Counted from the first letter of the stretch, positions 1 to 9,176 are shown. The stretch is DNA of 14,754 nt from an uncultured Bacteroidales bacterium (GCA_934725285.1 CAKVBK010000041.1:1-14754); one strand, 5' to 3'. Numbers and translations are program-made. Notes: generated by a model from the letters alone, not told the origin.

Positions 1-2147
1 AACGCCGGCAGCTGCCAATCCCTCTCCTGACCGTTCACGACTCCGTCCGGAACCACATAGTCAGCGATCTTGTGCCAAGCCGCGTCATCGGACAGATCCC
101 CGTTCTCCGACCAGAACGCCGTCCATGAATACGGGGTCTTGCCCGTGGCCCCTGTCTGGGCTCCGTATGAGGTAAACTGCATCGAGACGTGACTTGCCGT
201 GACATCCTTCGTCGAGAACTCGATTATCCACGACTCAGCCTTGTCGGTCTCGTTGTTCCACCAAGCCTTTGACATCCAACCGTCATAGATCTTCGCAGCC
301 GCACCGTTATAGGAATTGTTCTTGCTTCTCGAATCGACCTTGCCCTTTCCGTCACTGTTGGTGCCGGAATAGTCAAAATAATATCCTGGAGCGAATGAAT
401 ATCCCAACGGTTCTTCCAATGATGCGTCCACGCCTTTATGGTTCTTGAACGGAGCGACTCCGGCTGATGTTCCTGTCCACCCGATGTAGTTGAATGTGGA
501 CGGACAGTACGTCACGGCCTTGCCTGTCGAATGACGGAAACGCGCCGTGGCCTGCCCCTCTGTCGGACAGAAATACGACACTCCCTCCTCGCTTCTGAAG
601 CCTGCGGCGTACCTGAACTCCAGAAGGATGTTCGAGAACGACCTTTCCTTGTCGAAAGCGATGTCTGAATATGACTGATGCCGGATCTGGTAGCGTCCGA
701 TGTCGCCGCACAGGTCGTCATCGTCGTTGTCCCCATAGACATAGTTCGGATAGAGTTCGCTCACCACGACTCCGGTAAGGGTTCCGGATCCATAAGGCAG
801 TTTCACTCCGTCCCTTCGGTAAGGGCACGTAGTGTTGGTGTAAGTGTAGATGAAGCTGCCATTGATGTCACGCACAAGCCGAGGGTACTTGGAAATGAAG
901 CCCTTGCCGCTTGAGAGAGTGTAAGCATCGTTGACCGGAGTAAGGGAGCCTTTCCGTACAGCGAACTCACAATCCTTCAGAGTCACCTGCGTATAAAGGT
1001 CATTGTCTGTGAGTTCAGAGATGTACTTTTCTTTCTCCGGTGCGGAAGTGCCGGTCTCGCGCCCGACCACATTGGCTGTCGTGAAGCCCTCAAGAACATA
1101 TCTTTCCGGCTCCAGTTCCTTCCTGATTGTCATTCCTTTGAGAAGCAGGGTGACTTTGTCGTAGCGTGCGAATATGTTGTCCTCGGCTGTCTCGGCCTTT
1201 ATCAGGAAACCATAAGCCGCGTCAAGGCTCTCGACATAGATGTCCTTCAGATAGGAAGTGTTGTCCGTGCTGGTAGTGGATAGTTTCTCGTTCTCCCCGC
1301 TGTTGCCGGATTCCTTGTTTCCGACCACGTAGCCCTCCAGCATAACGTAGTCATCAATGGTGACATTCTCTCCGGCACGTCCAAGAGATCGTATCTCGGA
1401 GAACGACATCGACTTGCCCAGACCGTCGTTCCCTGTCTTCTGGATGACGTACAAAGTCTGGGAATATTCAGTCCCGAATCCGTCCTTGTAGGAAAGTTTC
1501 ACGGAAGCGGTGCGAAGGTTGTCCTTGTCAGCGTTAGCGTCATAATTAATTGTCAACGAGCCGTCTCCGACTGTGGCGGAAGTGATCCATTTCTGGTCGG
1601 ACGGGTAACTGACAACGCACTCAAGTGATTCGAGATCAACAATATTCGTTGAATATGCAACACTCTGCGAACCGCCTTTGCTTCCGTCAAGAATGAGCGA
1701 GCTGGAAGCCAGTTTGAGACTTGGCACCCGCTTTCCGCTCTGGCGGACCACCAAGGTGTCGGTACGGGATTCTGTCTGCACCAAGAGCTTCACCATCCTG
1801 GCATAGTCATCGTTCTGGTCGCACTCGATACGGAAGGAGCAGTCGCCCGTGAAGGCGATCTGACGGCAGACCTGATAGTCCTCCAGATTCCTGATCCTCA
1901 TCCAATCCACCTCTCCGTCACAGTAGGTGATGAAGCAGTCCTGGTTCGAGAGTATCTGGATGTCCTTCTTGAGATCAGTCACAACCTTCCCGTCATTGTA
2001 TTCCGCTCTGGCCGGGAATATGACCTCGGACTGGGAGATTCCGAATTCCGAGAACTCGAACTTCTCCACATCCTCCGCCGTGCAGGCCGATAAAGCCCAC
2101 ACTGCGGAAAAAGTCAGAAGAGTCGTATATACTTTATTCATACTCAT
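1..2147 (-). CDS. BACON/DUF5689 surface lipoprotein (partial, C-terminus beyond window)
   Basis: The frame is open from ATG at 2147 to the left edge, giving at least 715 residues with no stop. The N-terminus is a lipoprotein signal: basic start, hydrophobic stretch, lipobox LSAC with Cys22. Residues about 24-135 are a diverged BACON-like beta domain carrying five cysteines (71, 76, 94, 103, 109). Residues about 136-235 are a clearer BACON domain. Residues about 245-400 match the DUF5689 pattern (FSEIRSL, then EGYVVGN, then YLKDIYVES). A GSGTLTGVV motif near 450 and a C-terminal beta-rich region follow; an acidic loop GDNDDDDLCGD lies near 471-481. It is a paralogue of the gene just upstream and overlaps it as TAATG; ATG at 2141 is an alternative start. 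An exposed glycan- or polymer-binding role is inferred from the SusCD context. Residues past 715 could add a catalytic domain. Confidence 0.85.
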   Translation of the reverse strand, partial: MSMNKVYTTLLTFSAVWALSACTAEDVEKFEFSEFGISQSEVIFPARAEYNDGKVVTDLKKDIQILSNQDCFITYCDGEVDWMRIRNLEDYQVCRQIAFTGDCSFRIECDQNDDYARMVKLLVQTESRTDTLVVRQSGKRVPSLKLASSSLILDGSKGGSQSVAYSTNIVDLESLECVVSYPSDQKWITSATVGDGSLTINYDANADKDNLRTASVKLSYKDGFGTEYSQTLYVIQKTGNDGLGKSMSFSEIRSLGRAGENVTIDDYVMLEGYVVGNKESGNSGENEKLSTTSTDNTSYLKDIYVESLDAAYGFLIKAETAEDNIFARYDKVTLLLKGMTIRKELEPERYVLEGFTTANVVGRETGTSAPEKEKYISELTDNDLYTQVTLKDCEFAVRKGSLTPVNDAYTLSSGKGFISKYPRLVRDINGSFIYTYTNTTCPYRRDGVKLPYGSGTLTGVVVSELYPNYVYGDNDDDDLCGDIGRYQIRHQSYSDIAFDKERSFSNILLEFRYAAGFRSEEGVSYFCPTEGQATARFRHSTGKAVTYCPSTFNYIGWTGTSAGVAPFKNHKGVDASLEEPLGYSFAPGYYFDYSGTNSDGKGKVDSRSKNNSYNGAAAKIYDGWMSKAWWNNETDKAESWIIEFSTKDVTASHVSMQFTSYGAQTGATGKTPYSWTAFWSENGDLSDDAAWHKIADYVVPDGVVNGQERDWQLPA

Positions 2148-2149
2148 TA
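2145..2149 (-). promoter_or_regulatory. TAATG stop/start overlap (translational coupling)
   Basis: On the minus strand the TAA stop of the upstream lipoprotein gene (2149-2147) shares its last A with the ATG of the next one (2147-2145). One-base overlaps of this kind usually mean the second gene is translated by ribosomes ending on the first, which would keep the two paralogous lipoproteins in similar amounts. The in-frame ATG at 2141 would give a protein two residues shorter and also lies close enough for re-initiation. Confidence 0.7.
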
Positions 2150-4456
2150 TTTTACATATTTGACAGCGACAGCGCCGAAACGCATATACTGGGCCTTGGC
2201 GTACGTCACGCGCTCAGTGTATTCACCGGTCTTGAAATTGATCGTGATGTCATCGGCCGGAATGAGGCGGATGATGACATTGTCCTTGCCGGCGACCTCG
2301 GCAGGGAGATCGACACAATACTCATCAAGGGCGGCAGGAAGGGACTTCATCTTGGAAGCCTTTGCGGGAAGAGGCCTGATCAAGACTGTCTTGACTGTCT
2401 TGAAGTTGGTTCCGTCCGTGGAATATTCCAGATTCCAATTGGCGGGAGCCTGTCCGGTAGCGTCTTCCTTCATCTGCCCTGTCGAGGACGAGAAGACGAA
2501 CGCCAGTTTCTTTCCGCTTACGGACGCTGTCGAGAACGACCACTGCACGGATGTGTTGGCGGCTCCGGACTTCCACCATATCGCGTCGAAACGTGGAGCC
2601 CTGGCCCTGTCTGTGGCGGTGTCAGGCTTGCCGGTGAAGTTGAGGAAAGAGTCTGTCTGGTTGGATTTCGCGCCGACACAGCTCATGACACCTGTTCCGA
2701 TTGACGGATTGAACCCGTCAGCGGTCTTATGGTCGTTAGGTGACCCTGGCCAATACCATTCCACAAGGATCTCGCTGAATCCAGTGTCCTTCAACGCGAT
2801 GTCACTCAGATCGATAGGGCGGATCTGATACTTTCCGAGCTGTTCGGAGCTGTGGAAATCAGAGGTCGAGCTTACCACGACACCTGTGATGTCGCCGGAG
2901 CCCTGAGGCACGCCATTGTTCGTGATGGCCCAAGGAGTGTTGCCGTTCACAAGAATATTCATCCACGCTCCGCTTGCGTCACGAAGAATCCTGTAGTCGA
3001 AATTCTGCATATTGGTGCTGATCCAAGTCGAGCGGATGTTGTTGTAGCTTCCGTAGCAGAAGGCGATCTCAACGTCCTTCAACGTGACAAGCGTATAGAT
3101 GTCATCGTCTCCGATCTGGGACACATTTTTGGAGACAGATATGGCGTTGCCGCTGGACTCAACAGCGAAACTATTGGCCGAAAGGCCTTTGAGGGTGTAT
3201 CTTACCGGATTGTCCTCACGCACGAGGGTCGCGTCAGTAAGGGAAACCTTCACCTTGTCACCTCTCTTGAGGATGTTGTCGGCTGCCGTCGCGACCTTGA
3301 TCCTGAGACCATACTTCCCGTCCACACCTTGCAGATAGTTCGTCGTGGCGGACTCGTTGTAGTCGATGGATGAAGCCGAAAGCATAGGATTCGTGTCCAT
3401 ATTCTCTTTGCCACCGTCAGCGACCGCCACCGCCTCGAACCAGTCACCGTCGAATTTATATTCACCGGCGGAAGTCAGAAGCGCGCGGAGCTCAGCGAAT
3501 GAATATTGCTTGGTAGGAATCACCTGTGTCACCTTGAGCTCCGCGGAAATACCCTTCTCGGCGAGCTCGAACTTGATGACAGCCGTGCGCTCGGCCTTGA
3601 CCTCATTGGCGGCAACATTGAATGTAACACCTTCCTCTGACATCACGACATCCGATATCCAGTCCTTCTGCGCGCCTTCGTATGTGACTGAATATGTCAG
3701 TGAAGGGAAGAATGTCCCAAGGTTAGCCTTCCATGTCACGGATTTGGCCGAAGCGTAGGCCTCCACGGTCATCTGAGTCTCGTCAAGGGTTAGATAACCG
3801 GCCTCGGAACCCTGTGTGATCGTCGCTGTGGCGCGGTAGGTGGCCTCGTCATCCGTGTAGGAGAGGACCAAGGTCGCTGTACGTTCCGCTCCGGTCGTGT
3901 TCTCGGCCACGCTATAGTTCAGCTTGCCGTCTCCCACAGAGAGGTTGGTGATCCAGTCCTCGGATGCCTCGGCTTTCAGGAGAGACTCGTCCACATTGGA
4001 CTTGAATGCAATATAATCATCTGTTGACCAGGCGATGTAATGCTTGTCGGTGTCCTCGAACGTGACCTTGGGGTTTCCAAGCGCGCCATCCTGATTCAAA
4101 TGAATATAAATGGTCTTGCTCACGCCTGACGCCGTCAGCACGATGTCCGCGCGGCGGCGAAGCCCCTCATTGCCGGTGACGTTCAGGATGAACTCACCGT
4201 TCCCGGAGCCATCAGCCTTGTCAAGTGTGGCCCAGTCAGTGTTCCCGTCCAGCCGTGCGTTCCAGCTTCCCTTGGCATAGACCAGCACGTGCTGTTGGCT
4301 GGCCTTGCTGGTAAGGTTCATGGTAGTGTCATTGACAGCCAGGGTCATCCTTGTCGGAGACTCTTTCTCTTCCTGACAGGATGCCGCGAGAAGAGCGGCC
4401 GCACCCAGAAGCGCTGTCAGGGCATTTCTAAGTATGGTTATATGTTTCATATTCAA
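2147..4456 (-). CDS. BACON/DUF5689 surface lipoprotein
   Basis: 769 residues. The N-terminus is a lipoprotein signal with lipobox AASC at Cys27. Three BACON-like beta domains follow at about 36-122, 130-215 and 220-311; each has the family's conserved W near the middle (DW at 74-75, 167-168 and 265-266) and the first and second end in a QDG or QGS strand. BACON modules are common N-terminal spacer or binding domains of Bacteroidetes surface proteins. Residues about 316-470 fit DUF5689 (FAELRALL, GLRIKVATAADNI, RGDKVKVSL), continued by SGDITGVVVSS near 520 and YQIRPIDLSDIAL near 543. The C-terminal 210 residues look like an extracellular beta-sandwich (VQWSFSTASVSGKKLAFVFS) that I cannot assign. 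The gene lies 10 bases after susD, as expected for a SusE/SusF-like surface glycan-binding protein. No catalytic motif is visible. ATG at 4450 is an alternative start. Confidence 0.88.
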   Translation of the reverse strand: MNMKHITILRNALTALLGAAALLAASCQEEKESPTRMTLAVNDTTMNLTSKASQQHVLVYAKGSWNARLDGNTDWATLDKADGSGNGEFILNVTGNEGLRRRADIVLTASGVSKTIYIHLNQDGALGNPKVTFEDTDKHYIAWSTDDYIAFKSNVDESLLKAEASEDWITNLSVGDGKLNYSVAENTTGAERTATLVLSYTDDEATYRATATITQGSEAGYLTLDETQMTVEAYASAKSVTWKANLGTFFPSLTYSVTYEGAQKDWISDVVMSEEGVTFNVAANEVKAERTAVIKFELAEKGISAELKVTQVIPTKQYSFAELRALLTSAGEYKFDGDWFEAVAVADGGKENMDTNPMLSASSIDYNESATTNYLQGVDGKYGLRIKVATAADNILKRGDKVKVSLTDATLVREDNPVRYTLKGLSANSFAVESSGNAISVSKNVSQIGDDDIYTLVTLKDVEIAFCYGSYNNIRSTWISTNMQNFDYRILRDASGAWMNILVNGNTPWAITNNGVPQGSGDITGVVVSSTSDFHSSEQLGKYQIRPIDLSDIALKDTGFSEILVEWYWPGSPNDHKTADGFNPSIGTGVMSCVGAKSNQTDSFLNFTGKPDTATDRARAPRFDAIWWKSGAANTSVQWSFSTASVSGKKLAFVFSSSTGQMKEDATGQAPANWNLEYSTDGTNFKTVKTVLIRPLPAKASKMKSLPAALDEYCVDLPAEVAGKDNVIIRLIPADDITINFKTGEYTERVTYAKAQYMRFGAVAVKYVK

Positions 4457-4466
4457 TCAATGTTTA

Positions 4467-5963
4467 TTATTGTACTCCGTATTGTTCATATTCCTTATTG
4501 TCAAGCGCATAGCCCGAGTAGGCAACCTGCACGGCAGGGATCGGGTAATACCTGTGGCAAGGGAGGATGTTGGTCTTCAGTGCGACGGACCTGGTCTCGG
4601 ACTCCGTACGCTCGTACCAAGTACCCCACCTGACCAGATCGAACTTTCTCTGGAACTCTCCGAAAAGCTCTCGGCCGCGCTCAGCCATAATCTCCTCGCG
4701 GATCCGCTTCCACATGTGCTTGTCGCAGAGTCTTATCCCGGCTCGCGTCTTAGTCATATTCAAGTACCTCAGAGCCGCCTCCATGTCATCCTGAAGCATA
4801 CAGTGGGCCTCGGCGATCATCAGCAGGACATCCGCATAGCGGAAAATCTTGTAGTTATTGTGGTCATGGTTGCTCTGCATATCCGGGCACCAGAACTTAG
4901 GCCCAAGGAAGGCGGTCGTAGTGGTGTTCTTCATAGTGTTGAACATCTGGCCGTTCCATTCCCTTACGATTGTCATTGGCCGGCGGAGGTCATTGTTCTC
5001 CTCGGCGAGCAGGTTGTTCACCAGATAACTGTTGGCCTGTGCCGGAGCCCAGCAGGTGGCGTTGTCGCCAAGTTCCTCGATCACGACACCGTCATATTTG
5101 TTGCCGCTTCTCTTGTAAGGCATGCACAGACAGGCCAGGTTGGAGGTGTAGTCCAGTCCCCCGGCGGAATAGGTGTGCTGCACCTCCAGAATGGACTCAG
5201 GAGTGTTCTTCATCCTGAACGGGATGTCCGAAAGCGGGTACTGCTCCAGCGAGCCGTAGATTTCCTCGATCTTCGCGCACGCATCCAGCGACACCTGCCA
5301 TTCCTTGTTCCATTGGGCCATCTTGGCGATCAGCATATAGCCCACGGCCGCTCCTACCCTGTTGTCAGCGATTTCGGACGATCTTTTCAAAGGAAGGCTA
5401 GGAAGGCATTCCTGTAAGTCCTTGATAAGCCAAGCGCGGGTCGAGTCCGCCGACATACGGGGAAGTTTCGCCACCTTCGCGAGGGTCGCCTCGTCAGCCA
5501 CGTCATCAGTGTAAAAAGGAATATCCCCGAAGAACGATGTCATCAGCCAATAGTAGAAGGCCCTCATGATCTTGCCCTCCGCCGCCAGCGGAGCCTTTAC
5601 TTTGTCGTCAAGGCTGGAGCCCTCGATTCCGGCGATGGCCTCGTTGCAGTATCGGACTCCCAAGTAGCCGTTGTTCCAGACATCGGCGCCGAAACGCGGA
5701 TTCGCCGGCGAGATGTCCAGCTGCGCGTCTTGAGTCGAGGATCTCGAATATGCCAGGTCAGTGGCACACTCCGTGGCGAGCATCATCTTGTACGAATAGA
5801 GGTTCTTCATCGGAATATAGCAGGAGTTCAAAGCCGCCCGGCACTGCTGCTCGTTCTTGTAGAACGACTTGGAGTTGGCGAATGTGGACGTGTCCTCCTC
5901 AAGGCTGCACGCCGAGAATGCGACGGCAGCGGAAATCACTGTCAATATGTTCTTTAGTTTCAT
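4467..5963 (-). CDS. susD: SusD/RagB family outer-membrane nutrient-binding lipoprotein
   Basis: 498 residues, normal length for the family. The signal ends in lipobox FSAC with Cys19, followed by the usual SLEEDT start. Family landmarks: the early helical repeat around 33-70, AEGKIMRAFYYWLMTSFFGDIPF near 128-150, NYKIFRYADVLLMIAEA near 370-386, the ER-x-EL-x-x-E-x-x-R-x-x-DLVRWG block near 428-447, and YYPIP followed by a GY-x-L-x-N ending near 472-498. SusD proteins sit as lids on SusC barrels and hand over oligomeric ligands. The mature protein has 13 further cysteines spread along the chain, which seems many for an exposed lipoprotein. It lies 12 bases after susC and 10 bases before the BACON lipoprotein gene. 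The symbol denotes the family; the ligand is unknown. Confidence 0.96.
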   Translation of the reverse strand: MKLKNILTVISAAVAFSACSLEEDTSTFANSKSFYKNEQQCRAALNSCYIPMKNLYSYKMMLATECATDLAYSRSSTQDAQLDISPANPRFGADVWNNGYLGVRYCNEAIAGIEGSSLDDKVKAPLAAEGKIMRAFYYWLMTSFFGDIPFYTDDVADEATLAKVAKLPRMSADSTRAWLIKDLQECLPSLPLKRSSEIADNRVGAAVGYMLIAKMAQWNKEWQVSLDACAKIEEIYGSLEQYPLSDIPFRMKNTPESILEVQHTYSAGGLDYTSNLACLCMPYKRSGNKYDGVVIEELGDNATCWAPAQANSYLVNNLLAEENNDLRRPMTIVREWNGQMFNTMKNTTTTAFLGPKFWCPDMQSNHDHNNYKIFRYADVLLMIAEAHCMLQDDMEAALRYLNMTKTRAGIRLCDKHMWKRIREEIMAERGRELFGEFQRKFDLVRWGTWYERTESETRSVALKTNILPCHRYYPIPAVQVAYSGYALDNKEYEQYGVQ

Positions 5964-5975
5964 TTCTGTCGATGA

Positions 5976-8900
5976 TTAGTATCTGAACTGCACACTGAAC
6001 ACTATGGTCCTCGCCTTAGGGTACGCGCCCATATCCAGACGCCTCAGCGTGGACTCGCTGCCCGAGGATGAGACATCCGGATCGAATCCGTTGTACTTCT
6101 TCCAAAGCAGAAGGTTCTCTCCGCTGAGATTCAAGGTTATGTCCCGGAGCCACTTGATTTTCTTGGAAAGGTCGAATGTGTAGCCCAGCGAGACGTTCTT
6201 GAGTCTCACGTAGGATGCGTCATAGACCATCCTGTCACTCGGCACGTCCTTGGACATAGTGCCGCCGGCCCTCGGATAGTCCGAATCCGGATTCCTGACA
6301 GGATGCCAGGCGTTGACCATATACCGGTACTGGTTCGTGGTGTTACCTCCGGCCATAAACAGTTCTGAGTAGTTGTAGATCTTTCCACCGAACGAGTAGG
6401 CGACATAGACCCCGAGACGGAAATTACCGAAGGTGAACGTGTTCTGCACGCCTCCATACAGCCACGGATCAGCGTTGCCCAGATAGACAAGATCCTGCTG
6501 ATCAAGCGTCCCGTCATTGTTTATGTCGTAGTACCGAGGTGTTCCGAGATAGTTCTCGTACTTGTCCGCCGTGATCACTGATGAAGACGTGTAGGCGTGC
6601 GTGATCTCGTTGCGTTTGAACTCGTCCGTGTTGTGCCAGACCCCGGCGTAGCGGAATCCCCACAACGCATTGAGTGGATAACCTTTCACAAATCCGTGCA
6701 TCATAAAAGGATTGTTTCCGCCAGAGTCAGCCACGGAGACATATTCAGAGGTTCCGATGTTGTCCACATTCTGCTTGTTGTGGGAAAGAGTCAGATTGGT
6801 GGTCCAAGTAAAACCCTTACGCACAATGTTGCGGCTTTCGACTGAAAGCTCCACCCCATAGTTGGATGTGTTTCCGAGATTCACGAAATGAGAGTCGAAT
6901 CCGGTCTGGGAAGCGACCTGCACCTCCATTAGAAGATCCCTGGTCTTGGATACGTATGCCTCGGCCGTGACATTCAAACGACTGTTGAAGAACGACATAT
7001 CAGTCGCGATGTTGTACAGATCAGTCTTCTCCCAGGTAAGGTCCGGACTCGGAAGCTGTCCCCTGAAATACGCCGCAGCCTGGCTTCCTCCGAATATATA
7101 GCCCTTGGATGTTGTGGAAAGCATCTCAAGGCTTCTGTAAGCGTCAACAGCATCGTTTCCGGTACGTCCCGCGCTGAGCCTGAGCGAGAGCTCGTCAATC
7201 CAGGATACGTGCTTCAGAAAGTTCTCCTTCTTGACGTTCCATTTCAGGGCCGCCGAAGGGAAGAATCCCCATTTGTTGTTGGCAGCGAAGTTGGAGGCTC
7301 CGTCGGCACGGCCTGTCACGGTGATATAATAACGTGACTTATAATTATAATTGGCTCTTGCGAGGAAAGACATCTTAGTCGTCGAAACGGAAGCCGAGCT
7401 TGGACTGAGCGTGTTCTTGTCAGTCACACCTCCCATATTGTTCCATTTCACGTCATCCACCATATAACCTGAGCCGGAAAGCGCAAGCCTGTCGGACTTG
7501 AACCGGTACGCCGTGAATCCTCCGAGGACATCGAACTTGTGGCCTTTCTTTTTCAAGGCATAGGTCACGGTGTTCTCGCTGGACAGCGTCATATCATCCC
7601 GCTCGTTTCTGGTGGCGTCTCCGCCCTCTCCCGGATTCTTCGCAGGAAGGGTACTCGGATTATAGATGAAACCGTGCTGCTGGTAGCTGTAGTAAGAGTT
7701 GCTGCTCCTGAGTTTGAGATCCTTGACAGGCTCGATCTCCACATAGACGGAGTGGTTCGCCGAAAGCCTCGTCACATAGTTGGTTCTCATCGCAATGAGC
7801 GCCGTTGGAGGATTATAGGTCGTGGTGACATTGTCCTCGTCATCCGTGATGTAGTAGTCGGTCTTCTTCAAAAGCGGACTCAGGTACATCGCCGAGCGGG
7901 TGCTCGTGCCACCGATGTTCGCAAGAAGCTTGTCCTGCAAACGGTATGTGTAGGCCCCCTTGTAGCCGACCTTCATCCATTTGAAAAGTTGACGGTCGAG
8001 GTTGATCCTGCCCGTGTACCTTGTCTGGCCGCTGTTCTTCACGATGCCCTCGGTGTCGTTGTAGCCAAGAGACGCATAGTAGGATGCCTCCTTGTTGCCT
8101 CCCGACAGGGAAAGATTGTAGTTCTGGTAGGCGGCTGTCCTCATTATCGCACCGATCCAGTCCGTGCCCTGCCCGTAGGAAAGGGGATCTGGATAAGGGT
8201 ATTCGGAAGGAGCCGCACCAGGCACGGCATCCGTATTGGAGGACTGGAAAAGAGCGATGTCGTTCCTGTACTGGGCGTACTCGCTTGCATTCATCAGATC
8301 CAGTTTCTTAGGAAGTTGGCTTATTCCGGCTTCCGCCTTGAAAGTGATCCTCGGCTTGCTTCCCGTAGAGCCCTGACGGGTGGTGACGATAATGACACCG
8401 TTGGATCCCCTCGAACCATAGATGGCCGTGGACGACGCATCCTTGAGCACGGAGATGGACTCGATGTCGGCCGAGTTAAGGTCGCCAAGATCAGAAACAG
8501 CGTCCATCACGCCGTCAACGACGATAAGCGGCTCGTTGGACGCGATGATGGAACGGGTTCCACGGATGCGGATCGATGTGGCCGCGCCCGGTTCACCGGA
8601 TGTGGTCATAATGTCCGTACCGGCTATCCTACCCTGAAGAGCCTGGTCAACGGAAAGGACAGGAGCGTCCTTCACATCGGCCATCTTCACATTGGTCACG
8701 GAACCGGTAAGGTCCTGCCTGCGCACCGAGCCGTAAGCGATGGTGACGGCCTCGTTAAGTGTAAGGTTCTTGTCCGGAGACAATGACACGGAGATGTTCC
8801 GGCGTTCCTTGGGGACCGAGATCTTTTTCGTCTCATACCCCATAAACTGGATCTCCAGGGCACTTCCCGCGGCCATATTGATGGAGAACTTTCCGTCAGC

Positions 8901-9080
8901 ATCGGTGGAGGTGCCGTTGGTTGTCCCCGGCACAAGCACGAACGCGCCCGGCAGAGGCTCTCCTCTCTCATCCACGACAGTACCTGTCACAGTGACCGTT
9001 CCACGCTGTTCCTGGGCTTCAGCGAAGAACGGGCACAGCAATGTTGCGATCACGAAAATCAGAATCAGTCTAATCTTCAT
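5976..9080 (-). CDS. susC: SusC/RagA family TonB-dependent outer-membrane receptor
   Basis: 1034 residues, typical length. Signal peptide about 1-22, with likely cleavage after AEA. A CarboxypepD-regulatory-like beta domain spans about 28-101 (VTGTVVDERGEPLPGAFVLV, then TDADGKFSI). Next comes the SusC signature AYGSVRRQDLTGSV at 115-128 and the plug domain to about 235, with VDQALQGRIAGTDI, RIRGTRSI, PLIVVDGV and LKDASSTAIYGSRGSNGVI. The rest is the 22-strand barrel, ending in an aromatic residue (VQFRY) as outer-membrane proteins do. It imports ligand delivered by SusD using TonB/ExbBD energy encoded elsewhere. It is the first gene of the four-gene transcript and has the regulator gene directly upstream. 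No N-terminal anti-sigma-interacting (STN) domain is visible, in line with control by the neighbouring regulator rather than by a sigma/anti-sigma pair. Confidence 0.97.
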   Translation of the reverse strand: MKIRLILIFVIATLLCPFFAEAQEQRGTVTVTGTVVDERGEPLPGAFVLVPGTTNGTSTDADGKFSINMAAGSALEIQFMGYETKKISVPKERRNISVSLSPDKNLTLNEAVTIAYGSVRRQDLTGSVTNVKMADVKDAPVLSVDQALQGRIAGTDIMTTSGEPGAATSIRIRGTRSIIASNEPLIVVDGVMDAVSDLGDLNSADIESISVLKDASSTAIYGSRGSNGVIIVTTRQGSTGSKPRITFKAEAGISQLPKKLDLMNASEYAQYRNDIALFQSSNTDAVPGAAPSEYPYPDPLSYGQGTDWIGAIMRTAAYQNYNLSLSGGNKEASYYASLGYNDTEGIVKNSGQTRYTGRINLDRQLFKWMKVGYKGAYTYRLQDKLLANIGGTSTRSAMYLSPLLKKTDYYITDDEDNVTTTYNPPTALIAMRTNYVTRLSANHSVYVEIEPVKDLKLRSSNSYYSYQQHGFIYNPSTLPAKNPGEGGDATRNERDDMTLSSENTVTYALKKKGHKFDVLGGFTAYRFKSDRLALSGSGYMVDDVKWNNMGGVTDKNTLSPSSASVSTTKMSFLARANYNYKSRYYITVTGRADGASNFAANNKWGFFPSAALKWNVKKENFLKHVSWIDELSLRLSAGRTGNDAVDAYRSLEMLSTTSKGYIFGGSQAAAYFRGQLPSPDLTWEKTDLYNIATDMSFFNSRLNVTAEAYVSKTRDLLMEVQVASQTGFDSHFVNLGNTSNYGVELSVESRNIVRKGFTWTTNLTLSHNKQNVDNIGTSEYVSVADSGGNNPFMMHGFVKGYPLNALWGFRYAGVWHNTDEFKRNEITHAYTSSSVITADKYENYLGTPRYYDINNDGTLDQQDLVYLGNADPWLYGGVQNTFTFGNFRLGVYVAYSFGGKIYNYSELFMAGGNTTNQYRYMVNAWHPVRNPDSDYPRAGGTMSKDVPSDRMVYDASYVRLKNVSLGYTFDLSKKIKWLRDITLNLSGENLLLWKKYNGFDPDVSSSGSESTLRRLDMGAYPKARTIVFSVQFRY

Positions 9081-9120
9081 TATAAGTTATTTTGGGTTAA
9101 AAGTAGGTATTAACTTTTTT

Positions 9121-9162
9121 GGATGGACACGCCACCCGGACGACTGTCCCGATGTAGTCCGG
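9121..9162 (-). promoter_or_regulatory. susC 5' leader with two overlapping hairpins
   Basis: In minus-strand sense, CCGGAC (9162-9157) pairs with GTCCGG (9141-9136), with an inner GACT/AGTC option. GGGTGG (9137-9132) pairs with CCATCC (9126-9121) through one G-U pair and a five-base loop. The two stems share two bases, so they cannot both form in full. An A-run rather than a U-run follows, so this is not a standard terminator. If the susC promoter is at 9177-9207, both hairpins lie in an untranslated leader of about 90 bases. I recognise no riboswitch class. Confidence 0.4.
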
Positions 9163-9176
9163 AACCAACCGCAATG

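Noticed and set aside
4434..5417. 327-residue plus-strand open frame opposite susD
   Set aside because: It is antisense to conserved SusD sequence, with no family resemblance and no promoter; a shadow frame.
7539..8786. 415-residue plus-strand open frame opposite susC
   Set aside because: It lies wholly inside a well-supported SusC gene, shows no recognisable domain or plausible signal, and its composition (rich in R, H, V, G) is what the reverse strand of a GC-rich gene gives.
9098..9105. TACTTTTA as the susC -7 box
   Set aside because: It matches 7 of 8 positions but has no TTTG or TTG box about 20 bases upstream and would leave almost no leader.
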